A DNA stretch of 10,695 bases, taken from positions 1 to 10,695 of the forward strand of contig JAPLTI010000309.1 in assembly GCA_026398285.1 (NCBI GenBank), written 5' to 3'. Positions 1 through 6,678 of this stretch are shown piece after piece. The stretch's first letter is position 1. Every line of letters begins with the position of its first letter. The position numbers and the translations under genes were made by a program. The DNA comes from Verrucomicrobiota bacterium (GTDB lineage: Bacteria; Verrucomicrobiota; Verrucomicrobiia; Chthoniobacterales; Terrimicrobiaceae). The notes below the pieces were generated by a model. That model did not search any database. It was not told the DNA's origin and worked only from the letters and a program-made list of their open reading frames with translations.

Positions 1-1296
1 AGCATCGAGCTTCATCGATTCGATCAGAAGTTCCTCGTCATACCGCTCGCAGCAGCGGGCAAGCAAGAGTTGGCTTTGCCCGACGCGGGAAATCTCGGCG
101 GTGATGCCATCGGGAAACCTTACGGAAGGGCGGAAGACCTCAGCATTCTCGATGCGGCAATACATCTCCAGATGCAGGTCGTCTGCGACCCCTTGGATCG
201 CGCCCTCGTTTCGGAGGTTGAGGTGGACATCAAGGCGCTTGCCGGTGTGGAAGGAGGCTAGAATCTCGGCAATCGGTTCGTGGCTGTGGCGCAAATTCCA
301 GGACTCGGTGGATTTGAAATCCTGGCGGGCCTCGTTCAGTGCCGCTTGGAACAACTGCTCGCGGTCATCATATCTTTCGCCTTTAAGCGGATCGATCTCT
401 TCGGCTACCGGCGAGACTCCCCAGCGTCGGCCGAAATCATTCTTGCGGTCATTGAATCCCGGCAAAAACTCAATCGGGTGGCGCGTCATGTTGCCTACAT
501 AGACACCGTAGCGCGACCACACTGCCTCGCGGAAGGGATTATCGAAGATCTGTGGGGTAAGTTCATGGATTTCTTTTTGACTGTAGATCCGGTCACCGAT
601 CTGCAACTTGTCGATAAAAACAAAATGATTGTTTCCCGCGAGCTCCACACGGATCGCCGGGATGTTTTTCCGCCATTCGGATTTGTGAGCGGCATGAAGA
701 GGAATGAGTCCGAGCGCCCGAGCTATATTGTATTCCGTATCGTAGTAGCCGTGGCAGAATCCGTAAACTCGGATGCCTGGAATGTGGTCAATGCAAGCCG
801 TCAGGGCGTTGAGAGGATTGGTGAGTTGAAGCAGCAGCGCATTCGGCGCACCGACCTCCGCGAGGGTTTGGGCGATGCCGCGGATGGCCGGGGCATGACG
901 CAAGGCTCGCACCGCGCCGCCGGGGCCGGTGGTGTCGCCGACCGCCTGGAAGATGATATCCAGTTGGGGATGGGTGGAGTCATAGCGCCAGAGACGGTCG
1001 CCTCCCACTGAGATCGCGGTTATACACGCCGTGGCTCCGCGCAAGCTCTCCTTCAAATCGGTGTGGACCGAAATCTTGTGATCGCAACCGAGCCGACGAC
1101 GTGCGAATTCACACCACTCGAGCACCATGGCAAGTCGGTGCTCATTCAGGTCCACTAGGCGGATCTCAGCGCCCGCAAGGTCGGGATTGAGCATCATGTC
1201 CACCACGATGAGGGGGCCCCAGCCAAATGAACCTGCACCGATAATGGTTAGAACTGGTGCGGCGGAGGTGGCTTTGCTTGATTTTGATTTTTGCAT
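1..1296 (-). CDS. Family 4 glycoside hydrolase (MelA/AglA type), 3' end off window
   Basis: The reading frame is open from ATG 1294-1296 to the left edge (432 codons visible); GH4 enzymes are usually about 430-480 residues, so only a short C-terminal piece is missing. Seen: an N-terminal Rossmann NAD site (GAGSFGW, residues 20-26), GDTTGPGG (120-127), TNP (159-161), GFCHGYY with the presumed metal-ligand Cys181, and GNNH with His224. GH4 enzymes hydrolyse glycosides by an NAD+- and Mn2+-dependent oxidation-elimination mechanism, with that Cys and His binding the metal. The downstream LRNEGAI segment (361-367) matches the family's NVRNxG region. Known phospho-glucosidases carry CDMP or CNxP at the Cys motif, while CH-type motifs mark non-phosphorylated substrates. 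CHGY here points to an alpha-glucosidase, alpha-glucuronidase or similar rather than a canonical CHSV alpha-galactosidase, so the substrate is open. It is divergent from a MelR-like regulator 75 bp away, which probably controls it. No secretion signal is visible, so the enzyme is cytoplasmic. Confidence 0.9.
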   Translation of the reverse strand, partial: MQKSKSSKATSAAPVLTIIGAGSFGWGPLIVVDMMLNPDLAGAEIRLVDLNEHRLAMVLEWCEFARRRLGCDHKISVHTDLKESLRGATACITAISVGGDRLWRYDSTHPQLDIIFQAVGDTTGPGGAVRALRHAPAIRGIAQTLAEVGAPNALLLQLTNPLNALTACIDHIPGIRVYGFCHGYYDTEYNIARALGLIPLHAAHKSEWRKNIPAIRVELAGNNHFVFIDKLQIGDRIYSQKEIHELTPQIFDNPFREAVWSRYGVYVGNMTRHPIEFLPGFNDRKNDFGRRWGVSPVAEEIDPLKGERYDDREQLFQAALNEARQDFKSTESWNLRHSHEPIAEILASFHTGKRLDVHLNLRNEGAIQGVADDLHLEMYCRIENAEVFRPSVRFPDGITAEISRVGQSQLLLARCCERYDEELLIESMKLDA

Positions 1297-1301
1297 GACT
1301 A

Positions 1302-1308
1302 CCACCTT
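1302..1308 (-). promoter_or_regulatory. Shine-Dalgarno site of the GH4 gene
   Basis: On the minus strand AAGGTGG lies five bases before ATG 1294-1296. It is one of few clear ribosome-binding sites in the window and fixes the GH4 start. Confidence 0.55.
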
Positions 1309-1371
1309 AACGCATCGTCGCCGGTTTTGCATCTTGCCAAAGCTCGGGTTTCTCTTGAATAGTAACTATCC

Positions 1372-2271
1372 GTGTCAGCCACCCAAACCAGTTTCGAAGC
1401 ACCTATCGGATGGCGTGTCTGGTGGATGCATGATTTATGTGTCATTGGCGACGCCCATGCCCATGCCCATGCCCATGCCGATGTGGAGATCAATATCCCG
1501 ATGCATGGCGGCCCGCTCCGCTATTTGCACGCCGGCCGAATCGTCAAGGTTCCCGTCGGTAAAATCGCCCTTTTCTGGGGTGGCATTCCCCATCAGCTTC
1601 TTTCCCCGGTTAGCGGCTGCGAGGGAATCTGGATCACTCTTCCCTTGCCGTGGGTGCTGCAATGGGAAATCCCCGAACCATTCACTCAACGCCTGCTATC
1701 CGGCGATTTCCTACTGGATGAATCCTCGCCGGAGGAATCTGCGGGACTCCGTCGCTGGGTCGCGGATTTCGAAAGTGGAAATTCGGCCCGAAGGAAAGTC
1801 CTGCTACTGGAAATTCAGTCACGCTTGCATCGTCTCGCTCTGGATATGCCGCGCAGGCATCGCATCCAATCGCTGGGTAGCATCGCGACTGGTGAAGCAA
1901 GGATGGAAGCCATCACCCATCATATCAACATGCACTATCTTGAGAATGTCACTCTCAGGGAAATCGCCGATGCCGTCGGCCTGAACCATCGCTACATGAT
2001 GAGGCTCTTCAAATCGCACTCGGCGATGTCAGTTTGGGAATATGTCGTCCGCTTGCGCGTGAGCCACGCCCAGCGTCTCCTGATCACCACCAACCATAAA
2101 ATCACCGACATCGCGATCGAAAGCGGATTCGGCTCGGTCGCGCCATTCTATGCGGCGTATGAAAAGTTTGGCGGAGGAAAAACTCCGACCGCTTTTCGAC
2201 GGGCTCATCACTGTCGCCAACTCGTAAAGAGCGATGCGATGTTGCAAAAGTCGAATGCTGGCAACCCTTAA
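1372..2271 (+). CDS. AraC-family transcriptional regulator, MelR-like
   Basis: A 299-residue cytoplasmic DNA-binding regulator. The N-terminal cupin-like sensor (about residues 28-90) has DVEINIPMHGG (37-47) and GKIALFWGGIPHQL (63-76). These closely resemble the VEVN(V)PF and GHITLFWACTPHQL segments of E. coli MelR as I recall them, the melibiose-responsive activator of the GH4 gene melA. The C-terminal AraC domain has two helix-turn-helix motifs: about 194-215 (LREIADAVGLNHRYMMRLF) and about 243-265 (ITDIAIESGFGSVAPFYAAY), ending in GKTPTAFRR (269-277). The start is GTG 1372, the first start codon after in-frame TAA 1363-1365. ATG 1426 is an alternative but would leave little sequence before the His-rich strand. 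No Shine-Dalgarno site is seen. The gene faces away from the GH4 gene and probably activates it in response to its sugar. Oddity: four exact GCCCAT units encode Ala-His repeats at residues 28-35, exactly where the cupin His ligands would sit. Confidence 0.88.
   Translation: MSATQTSFEAPIGWRVWWMHDLCVIGDAHAHAHAHADVEINIPMHGGPLRYLHAGRIVKVPVGKIALFWGGIPHQLLSPVSGCEGIWITLPLPWVLQWEIPEPFTQRLLSGDFLLDESSPEESAGLRRWVADFESGNSARRKVLLLEIQSRLHRLALDMPRRHRIQSLGSIATGEARMEAITHHINMHYLENVTLREIADAVGLNHRYMMRLFKSHSAMSVWEYVVRLRVSHAQRLLITTNHKITDIAIESGFGSVAPFYAAYEKFGGGKTPTAFRRAHHCRQLVKSDAMLQKSNAGNP
1453..1482 (+). repeat. In-frame hexanucleotide tandem repeat (GCCCAT)4
   Basis: Four exact GCCCAT units (1453-1476) are followed by one imperfect unit, GCCGAT (1477-1482). 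They lie inside the MelR-like coding region and encode (Ala-His)4-Ala-Asp. The unit is six bases long, so gain or loss of a copy keeps the reading frame and adds or removes one Ala-His pair. Confidence 0.95.
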
Positions 2272-2317
2272 TTAATGCCTGATAGCGATTTGCTCGCGCG
2301 GTTGCCTTGACTGTAAA

Positions 2318-3172
2318 TCAATGTGTTCCACCTTCCCAGGCCACGCCATCTTCCCAGGAACCGCCACAGGCGCCGCCGCCGGTGTTGGCTTCGATCATCA
2401 CATTCTGGCCCTCGGGAGTTAGCAGGGGGAGATAGAACTTGCTGATGCGCTGCGTGGATTTTGGGACATAGTGGCAGATGAAGGAACGGCGGAAGCGGTC
2501 CTTGGAGCGGTTGGGGCCGGATCCGTGAATAGAGTTGCCATTGAAGAAGAGGGTGTCGCCTGCTTTCATTTTACAAGGAACGGCTTTTTTGCCTTTCGGG
2601 GTCGGGACGAAGTGTGGGGTGAAGGATTCGGTAGCGTTGGCGGTCTCGGGGCAGGTGATCTCCTCATCTGCCGTGTCGGCGACGAGATACATGCCGCCAT
2701 TTGCGGGATCGGCGTCGTCGATCGCGGTCCATGCAGCCACGCAGGTTTGCGGCTCCACCAGGAGGTAGAAATTGTCTTGGTGCATCGCCTGGCCACGCGA
2801 GCCTGGCGGCTTGTAGTAGAACATGCTCTGAGCCGCGAGAACATCGTCCTGCATGAGTTCCCGCAGGCAGGTCAGAACACCCGGATGGACGAGATGTTTG
2901 CGCGAGACGGCGTCAAAGCGGTGGGGGTGCATGACCCGAGGAAATTCCTTCAAGGGATCGCCGGCGGATTCTTCTTTGGAGAGTTGGTCAAAGTGTCCGG
3001 GAATCGGGCCGTTCTCCGCGATGCGAGAGAATGTGGATTTGATTTCCTCGACCTCGGCATCGGAAAAGAGGCCGCGGGCGACAGCGTAGCCGTGCTGCTG
3101 GAACGAGGCTTTCATTTCAGGCAAATCAACGGATGAGGGAAGTGTGGATGACGGTGAGTATGTGGTGCTCAT
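2318..3172 (-). CDS. Phytanoyl-CoA dioxygenase (PhyH) family protein
   Basis: A predicted non-heme Fe(II)/2-oxoglutarate oxygenase of 284 residues, a normal length for the family. Seen: MHQDNFY gives the HxD iron-binding pair (His131, Asp133); GDTLFFNGNSIHGSGPNRS gives the distal iron ligand His216; the Arg cluster 226-229 (RFRR) would bind 2-oxoglutarate. The N-terminal FQQHGYAVARGLFSDAEV (24-41) is the typical opening of PhyH proteins, and ANGGMYLV (157-164) follows the usual pattern of the central strand. I chose ATG 3172 because the conserved part starts about 20 residues later. ATG 3199 and TTG 3226 are in frame but would add a tail overlapping the probable regulatory repeats. No Shine-Dalgarno site is clear. 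Family members hydroxylate many small molecules, so the substrate is unknown. The gene is divergent from an AraC regulator that starts 77 bp away and probably controls it. Confidence 0.88.
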   Translation of the reverse strand: MSTTYSPSSTLPSSVDLPEMKASFQQHGYAVARGLFSDAEVEEIKSTFSRIAENGPIPGHFDQLSKEESAGDPLKEFPRVMHPHRFDAVSRKHLVHPGVLTCLRELMQDDVLAAQSMFYYKPPGSRGQAMHQDNFYLLVEPQTCVAAWTAIDDADPANGGMYLVADTADEEITCPETANATESFTPHFVPTPKGKKAVPCKMKAGDTLFFNGNSIHGSGPNRSKDRFRRSFICHYVPKSTQRISKFYLPLLTPEGQNVMIEANTGGGACGGSWEDGVAWEGGTH

Positions 3173-3194
3173 AGGGAGTTCAGACTCGTCGTTG

Positions 3195-3208
3195 TTCATA
3201 AAAATGAA
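3195..3208. promoter_or_regulatory. Short palindrome in the PhyH/AraC divergent region
   Basis: TTCAT (3195-3199) and ATGAA (3204-3208) form a perfect inverted repeat around AAAA, immediately next to the direct repeats at 3209-3245. It could be part of an operator. The arms are only five bases and A/T-rich, so chance is quite possible. Confidence 0.25.
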
Positions 3209-3245
3209 AATGGACAAAATTCCCAAAAAGATGGACTATCTTACC
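3209..3245 (+). promoter_or_regulatory. Putative AraC-type operator: two direct repeats phased by 21 bp
   Basis: AATGGACAAAATTCCC (3209-3224) and GATGGACTATCTTACC (3230-3245) agree at 11 of 16 positions, sharing ATGGAC, the TT and the final CC. Their starts are 21 bp apart, two helical turns on the same DNA face. AraC-family proteins typically bind such directly repeated half-sites. The pair sits between the divergent PhyH and AraC genes and ends four bases before the regulator's ATG. Binding here could activate the PhyH gene and repress the regulator itself. Confidence 0.5.
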
Positions 3246-3249
3246 GTCA

Positions 3250-4134
3250 ATGAAAGCCAAGACACAATCGTTCCCCGGCCAGATCATTCATTTCTTGCCT
3301 GCCAATGTGCTCGGCCAAGTTAGCCGCCATCCGCTTGGTGTCGGCCTGCATGTGAAATGCCTTGGATGGTATCCCAAGGCGCATCGGCATCGAATCGAGA
3401 GGTCTCGCGGGCTTGATGAATACATTTTGATCTTTTGCACCAAAGGTAAGGGCTGGACTGAAATTGATGGACGCCGATTGATCGTCACGCCCGGCGAAGT
3501 GCTTTTCATTCCGGCGAACAAGCCGCACGCCTACGGAGCCGATGATGACGATCCCTGGTCGATCCATTGGGCCCACTTCGCGGGAACGGCTGCGGCCTCC
3601 TACGCGAGTCTGCTGCCAGTCCACGAATATGTGCTCTCGATCCCGTCCGCTCATGCCAAAGAAATCGCCCGCATGTTTCGGGAATCATACCGATTGGCAT
3701 CCACTGGCCTCACCGAGCGCACTGTGCTGCTTGCATCCCACACACTGAGGTATGTGCTGGGGCTTTTGTTTTTTCAAACGGGGCGAACCCTGGGAGGTGC
3801 TTCGCGCGCCATCGCACACGATCTGACGAAGAGTATAGAATTCATGCGCGGCAATGTCGCCCGCTCGCTCACACTTCAGGAGTTATCGCGGCACGCAGGA
3901 CTCTCGCCAACCCGCTACTCCGCGATCTTTCGCGAGCAGACTGGGTCCTCCCCTGTTGATCACCACATCCGCCTTCGGATGCAGGCTGCATGCCATTATC
4001 TGGACACCACGGCACTGAGCGTGAAGGAAGTTGCGGCCAAACTCGGCTACGACGATCCGTATTATTTTTCCCGTATTTTCCAGAAAATCCTCGGCTGCTC
4101 CCCGCTTGCCTACCGGCGCTCGGTGAAGGGGTGA
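3250..4134 (+). CDS. AraC-family transcriptional regulator (partner of PhyH gene)
   Basis: A 294-residue regulator. The N-terminal cupin sensor spans about residues 40-110: HRHRIERSRGLDEYILIFCTKGKGW, then DGRRLIVTPGEVLFIPANKPHAY (73-95) and WSIHWAHFAG (103-112). This is the standard layout of sugar-sensing AraC proteins. The C-terminal domain has HTH1 about 208-228 (LQELSRHAGLSPTRYSAIF) and HTH2 about 257-278 (VKEVAAKLGYDDPYYFSRIF), ending in GCSPLAYRR (282-290). ATG 3250 is the first in-frame start and no Shine-Dalgarno site precedes it. The gene is divergent from the PhyH gene, with the 21-bp-phased repeats between them, and converges tail to tail with the next AraC gene after only 15 bp. 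The effector is unknown. Confidence 0.9.
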   Translation: MKAKTQSFPGQIIHFLPANVLGQVSRHPLGVGLHVKCLGWYPKAHRHRIERSRGLDEYILIFCTKGKGWTEIDGRRLIVTPGEVLFIPANKPHAYGADDDDPWSIHWAHFAGTAAASYASLLPVHEYVLSIPSAHAKEIARMFRESYRLASTGLTERTVLLASHTLRYVLGLLFFQTGRTLGGASRAIAHDLTKSIEFMRGNVARSLTLQELSRHAGLSPTRYSAIFREQTGSSPVDHHIRLRMQAACHYLDTTALSVKEVAAKLGYDDPYYFSRIFQKILGCSPLAYRRSVKG

Positions 4135-4149
4135 TGCAAGGGTCGGTGT

Positions 4150-5010
4150 TCAATTCGGATTGCGAAGTTTTCGGTAGTCGCGCGGGGTCATGCCTGTGGA
4201 CTTTCGGAATTGGCGGTTGAAGTTGGCGAGGTTTCCGAATCCGCTGGCGAGGGCGATTTCAAGGATGCTCTGATCGCTTTCGACGAGTCTCTGGCAGGCT
4301 TTGCCGATGCGGCAGCCGTTTCGGAAATCCACGAAGGTTTTTCCTGTGGTCTTCCTGAAAAAGCGGGCGAATGAGGAGGGGGTGAGCTTGGCGAAGCGGG
4401 CGGCGTCGCCCAGGGAGAATTCCTCGTCGGAGTGGCTTTCAATGTGCTCGATGATTTTTCCCAAACGCGAGCCCATCTTGAAGGCGCGCTCGTTGCGGTA
4501 GGAGGGCTCGACGAGCGTTTCGGCATCAGCCTGCGAGAGGTCGTGGAGGATTCGGGCGAGCTGCAACCAAGCTTCAAATCCGTCTGCTTTGATCAACGCC
4601 CGCAGCCGCTTTTCCAGCTGGGCAGCCGTTTTGGAGGAAAACCTCACACCCATTGCGGAGCGGAGCAGGAGAGTGCGGATCGACTCGAATCCCGGCAGAT
4701 CAAGCAGTGCTCTTGGAAACGCCGATTCCAAAAATTGCACAACGATCGCTTCGTTGGCAGTGGCCGTGCGCCCGGTTTTTCGCGAGAACCAGGTGTGCGG
4801 CAAGTTTGGCCCGAGCAGGACGAGGTCGCCGGATTTGTAATCCCCGCTGTGATCGCCAACAAGCCGCGTGCCAGAGCCCCGTGTAATCAATGTCAGTTCG
4901 ATTTCCGGATGGTAGTGCCAGTTCCAAGGGAAGGTGGATTCCGCGCGGCGGTAGGCTCTCAGCACGCGCGTGCCATTCAACCACGGCATGGCCTCGATTT
5001 CTGCTTTCAT
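4150..5010 (-). CDS. AraC-family transcriptional regulator (partner of ferritin-like gene)
   Basis: A 286-residue regulator. The N-terminal cupin has FPWNWHYHPEIELTLITRG (27-45) and GDLVLLGPNLPHTW (61-74), carrying the usual His-x-His...Glu and Pro-His motifs. The C-terminal DNA-binding domain has HTH1 about 199-219 (SLGDAARFAKLTPSSFARFF) and HTH2 about 248-269 (SILEIALASGFGNLANFNRQF), ending in the family signature GMTPRDYRK (273-281). It starts at ATG 5008-5010, without a clear Shine-Dalgarno site. An exact TATAAT lies 23 bases upstream. It is divergent from the ferritin-like gene 101 bp away and probably regulates it and itself. It differs from the other two AraC proteins in its sensor domain, so it likely responds to another ligand. 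Confidence 0.9.
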   Translation of the reverse strand: MKAEIEAMPWLNGTRVLRAYRRAESTFPWNWHYHPEIELTLITRGSGTRLVGDHSGDYKSGDLVLLGPNLPHTWFSRKTGRTATANEAIVVQFLESAFPRALLDLPGFESIRTLLLRSAMGVRFSSKTAAQLEKRLRALIKADGFEAWLQLARILHDLSQADAETLVEPSYRNERAFKMGSRLGKIIEHIESHSDEEFSLGDAARFAKLTPSSFARFFRKTTGKTFVDFRNGCRIGKACQRLVESDQSILEIALASGFGNLANFNRQFRKSTGMTPRDYRKLRNPN

Positions 5011-5111
5011 GAGAAATTTATATTAAAAAAGTATTATAAAGACAAAATAATATCTGTTTTGGATAAGCCGGTAGAAGATCAATTTCCGAAAATCCGCTTC
5101 GATATTACTCG
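5011..5111. promoter_or_regulatory. A/T-rich divergent promoter region (AraC / ferritin-like)
   Basis: This is the most A/T-rich stretch in the window. On the minus strand an exact TATAAT (5033-5038) could be the -10 box of the AraC gene, but no good -35 hexamer lies 16-18 bases before it, as expected for an activator-dependent or autoregulated promoter. On the plus strand several TATTAT/AATAATAT runs could serve the ferritin-like gene; I cannot choose one. No convincing half-site repeats were found. Confidence 0.4.
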
Positions 5112-6557
5112 ATGAAACCCTCTTCTATTCCCACAGACTCCCCTTATCTCAAACTTCCGCCCTTGATCGGCATTGCCACATTTGACGAGGCCAAGAAGCC
5201 CGGCTTGTCCGTCGAGACCTGCGTCAAGAGGCTGAAGCGCTTCCACTACTCGTTCTGGCGCATTCACCAAATTTGCATCGCCCACATTGCGGAGGAGCCG
5301 GTGTATGAACTCAAGATGGCTTTCAGCTATCACGCGCATCTGGCGGCTGAAATGGACACGCTCTTCCGTGCAAGAGTCGGGGAAATGCGCGAGCCCCCGC
5401 TTGGCTTGGAGAAAAGCCAGCATCCCGCGCTGGATGTGTTTTTTGACGAGATTCTGACGACGCCATCGACCAAGGAACGCTTGGCCGGCCTCTATCGAAA
5501 AGCCTTGCCGGCGCTTCGCGAGGGCCTTCAGCGCTACATCGCGGAGACGCATCCCTTGGCGGATAACCCGTCGCGCCGTATTTGCCGCCAGGCGCTGATG
5601 GATGTGGAGGATATGTGTGCATGGGGCGCGCAAGCCGTGGCGGCTTTCGGGGGCGACGCGGGCTTGGAGGAATCCTTCAACTGGCTCTCGCTTCTCGATG
5701 TCTGCCTCGCCAGCGCGGGGGGATTGGATGACGCGGGGAAAATGTCGCAAAATACAGAAGCGCCAATCCGGCATTACAGCTCCACGGCTTTTGTCTTTGA
5801 TGGCACGCCACGGCGCGACGAGCGTTTCCCGGATCCCTACAATTTGGGAGTGAATGCGGAGGCCTTCCTTTACGAGGAGGAAATGCCGCCGAATGCGAAG
5901 GTGCTGATGATGTTTTACAAACGGATTCGCGAAATCGATGTGCCGGAAATGGTGTCAAGCATTCTCCATGAAACCAAAGGCAAGCCGTGGTCCTACTACC
6001 GCGACATGACGCGGCAGCTCTGGGACGAGGCGCGCCATGCCATGATGGGCGAGGTGGGATTTGTCTCCGAAGGGATCGACTGGCCCCGCTTGGTGATGGT
6101 TAATTCCACTTGGTCGCGCGCCCTTAACACGCAGCTCACGCCGAAGGAGCGCCATGCCGTGCTTTATTTCATCGAGCAGGGGTTGATGCCGAAGACAGGC
6201 AAGCGCCATGAATGGGTGGTGAGCAAAGAGGCCGGGAATCCCTTGGCAACGACTTTCCAAGACTTCGACTGGGCTGACGAGGTTTTGCATGCCCGTATTG
6301 GCCGCGATTGGTATGTGGCCGATATGAAGGATGCCAAGGAGGCGATTGATTACGGCGATACTTGCTGGGCCAAGGTGCTCGTTGGTTGGAGCGATTCGAA
6401 AAAACAAGGTCTCACCGAGCATCGCAACTGGTGGCCCGAGCTCTACCGCACCTGGTGCGCCCAGCGTGGCATCACTCCCGACTCGAGAGCCGAGGCCTTT
6501 GCCGAGACTTATGAAAGCAAGCGCCCAGATCTCAAGACGCTTCCCGTCTCCGTGTGA
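5112..6557 (+). CDS. Ferritin-like (candidate diiron) protein of unknown function
   Basis: A 481-residue soluble protein with no signal peptide or membrane segment. The C-terminal half carries the spacing of a four-helix diiron bundle: Glu279 (DVPEM), then DEARH with Glu306 and His309; Glu355 (YFIEQG), then DEVLH with Glu390 and His393. That is E...ExxH...E...ExxH with 27- and 35-residue gaps, as in ferritin-like proteins, and DEVLHARIGRDW (389-400) resembles the last helix of the DUF455 ferritin-like family. The N-terminal half (about 38-200) is also helical, with YELKMAFSYHAHLAAE (65-80) and RVGEMREPP (88-96). It may be a second, degenerate bundle. The reaction is unknown: oxygenase, oxidase or iron-binding roles are all possible. 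ATG 5112 follows the A/T-rich region directly, without a Shine-Dalgarno site. It is divergent from its AraC regulator and stands alone as a single-gene unit. Confidence 0.75.
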   Translation: MKPSSIPTDSPYLKLPPLIGIATFDEAKKPGLSVETCVKRLKRFHYSFWRIHQICIAHIAEEPVYELKMAFSYHAHLAAEMDTLFRARVGEMREPPLGLEKSQHPALDVFFDEILTTPSTKERLAGLYRKALPALREGLQRYIAETHPLADNPSRRICRQALMDVEDMCAWGAQAVAAFGGDAGLEESFNWLSLLDVCLASAGGLDDAGKMSQNTEAPIRHYSSTAFVFDGTPRRDERFPDPYNLGVNAEAFLYEEEMPPNAKVLMMFYKRIREIDVPEMVSSILHETKGKPWSYYRDMTRQLWDEARHAMMGEVGFVSEGIDWPRLVMVNSTWSRALNTQLTPKERHAVLYFIEQGLMPKTGKRHEWVVSKEAGNPLATTFQDFDWADEVLHARIGRDWYVADMKDAKEAIDYGDTCWAKVLVGWSDSKKQGLTEHRNWWPELYRTWCAQRGITPDSRAEAFAETYESKRPDLKTLPVSV

Positions 6558-6609
6558 TCGCCCGTGCCGCGCGTGCTCGCCTTTGAAGAATCCACTGTGA
6601 TCCTGTGCT

Positions 6610-6650
6610 AATCATCGACAGAATGTGCTTGGAAATTCTGTCCAATGATT
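6610..6650. repeat. 41-bp near-perfect inverted repeat
   Basis: Inner arms GACAGAAT (6617-6624) and ATTCTGTC (6635-6642) are exact complements around a 10-base centre. Outer arms AATCAT (6610-6615) and ATGATT (6645-6650) also pair exactly, separated from the inner arms by one and two unpaired bases. All 14 paired positions match. No T-run follows on either strand, so a rho-independent terminator is unlikely. It ends 28 bases before the GH2-like fragment, which suggests an operator of that lost gene. An mRNA hairpin protecting the ferritin-like transcript is an alternative. Confidence 0.7.
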
Positions 6651-6678
6651 CCGCCCAAGTGAAAGAGGATTCTCCCTT

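Noticed and set aside
280..1011. Long plus-strand ORF (243 codons) opposite the GH4 gene
   Set aside because: It lies wholly antisense to a GH4 frame with clear NAD and metal motifs; its product shows no family features.
1453..1482. Tandem repeat considered as CRISPR or mobile-element signature
   Set aside because: The units are six bases without spacers and are in frame inside a coding region.
1435..1689. Minus-strand ORF ending in a Gly-Met repeat
   Set aside because: It is the antisense reading of the GCCCAT repeat within the MelR-like gene.
2272..2317. Possible terminator between the convergent MelR-like and PhyH genes
   Set aside because: Only a 4-bp GCGA/TCGC stem is visible and no T-run follows.
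2471..3136. Plus-strand ORF (221 codons) opposite the PhyH gene
   Set aside because: It mirrors the PhyH coding frame, which has all its iron ligands; no independent signature.
3173..3226. 18-residue N-terminal extension of the PhyH protein from TTG 3226
   Set aside because: It would run through the probable operator and promoter region and is hydrophobic then acidic without resembling family N-termini.
4432..5115. Plus-strand ORF (227 codons) running from the third AraC gene into the divergent promoter
   Set aside because: It is antisense to a well-supported AraC gene and has no recognisable domain.
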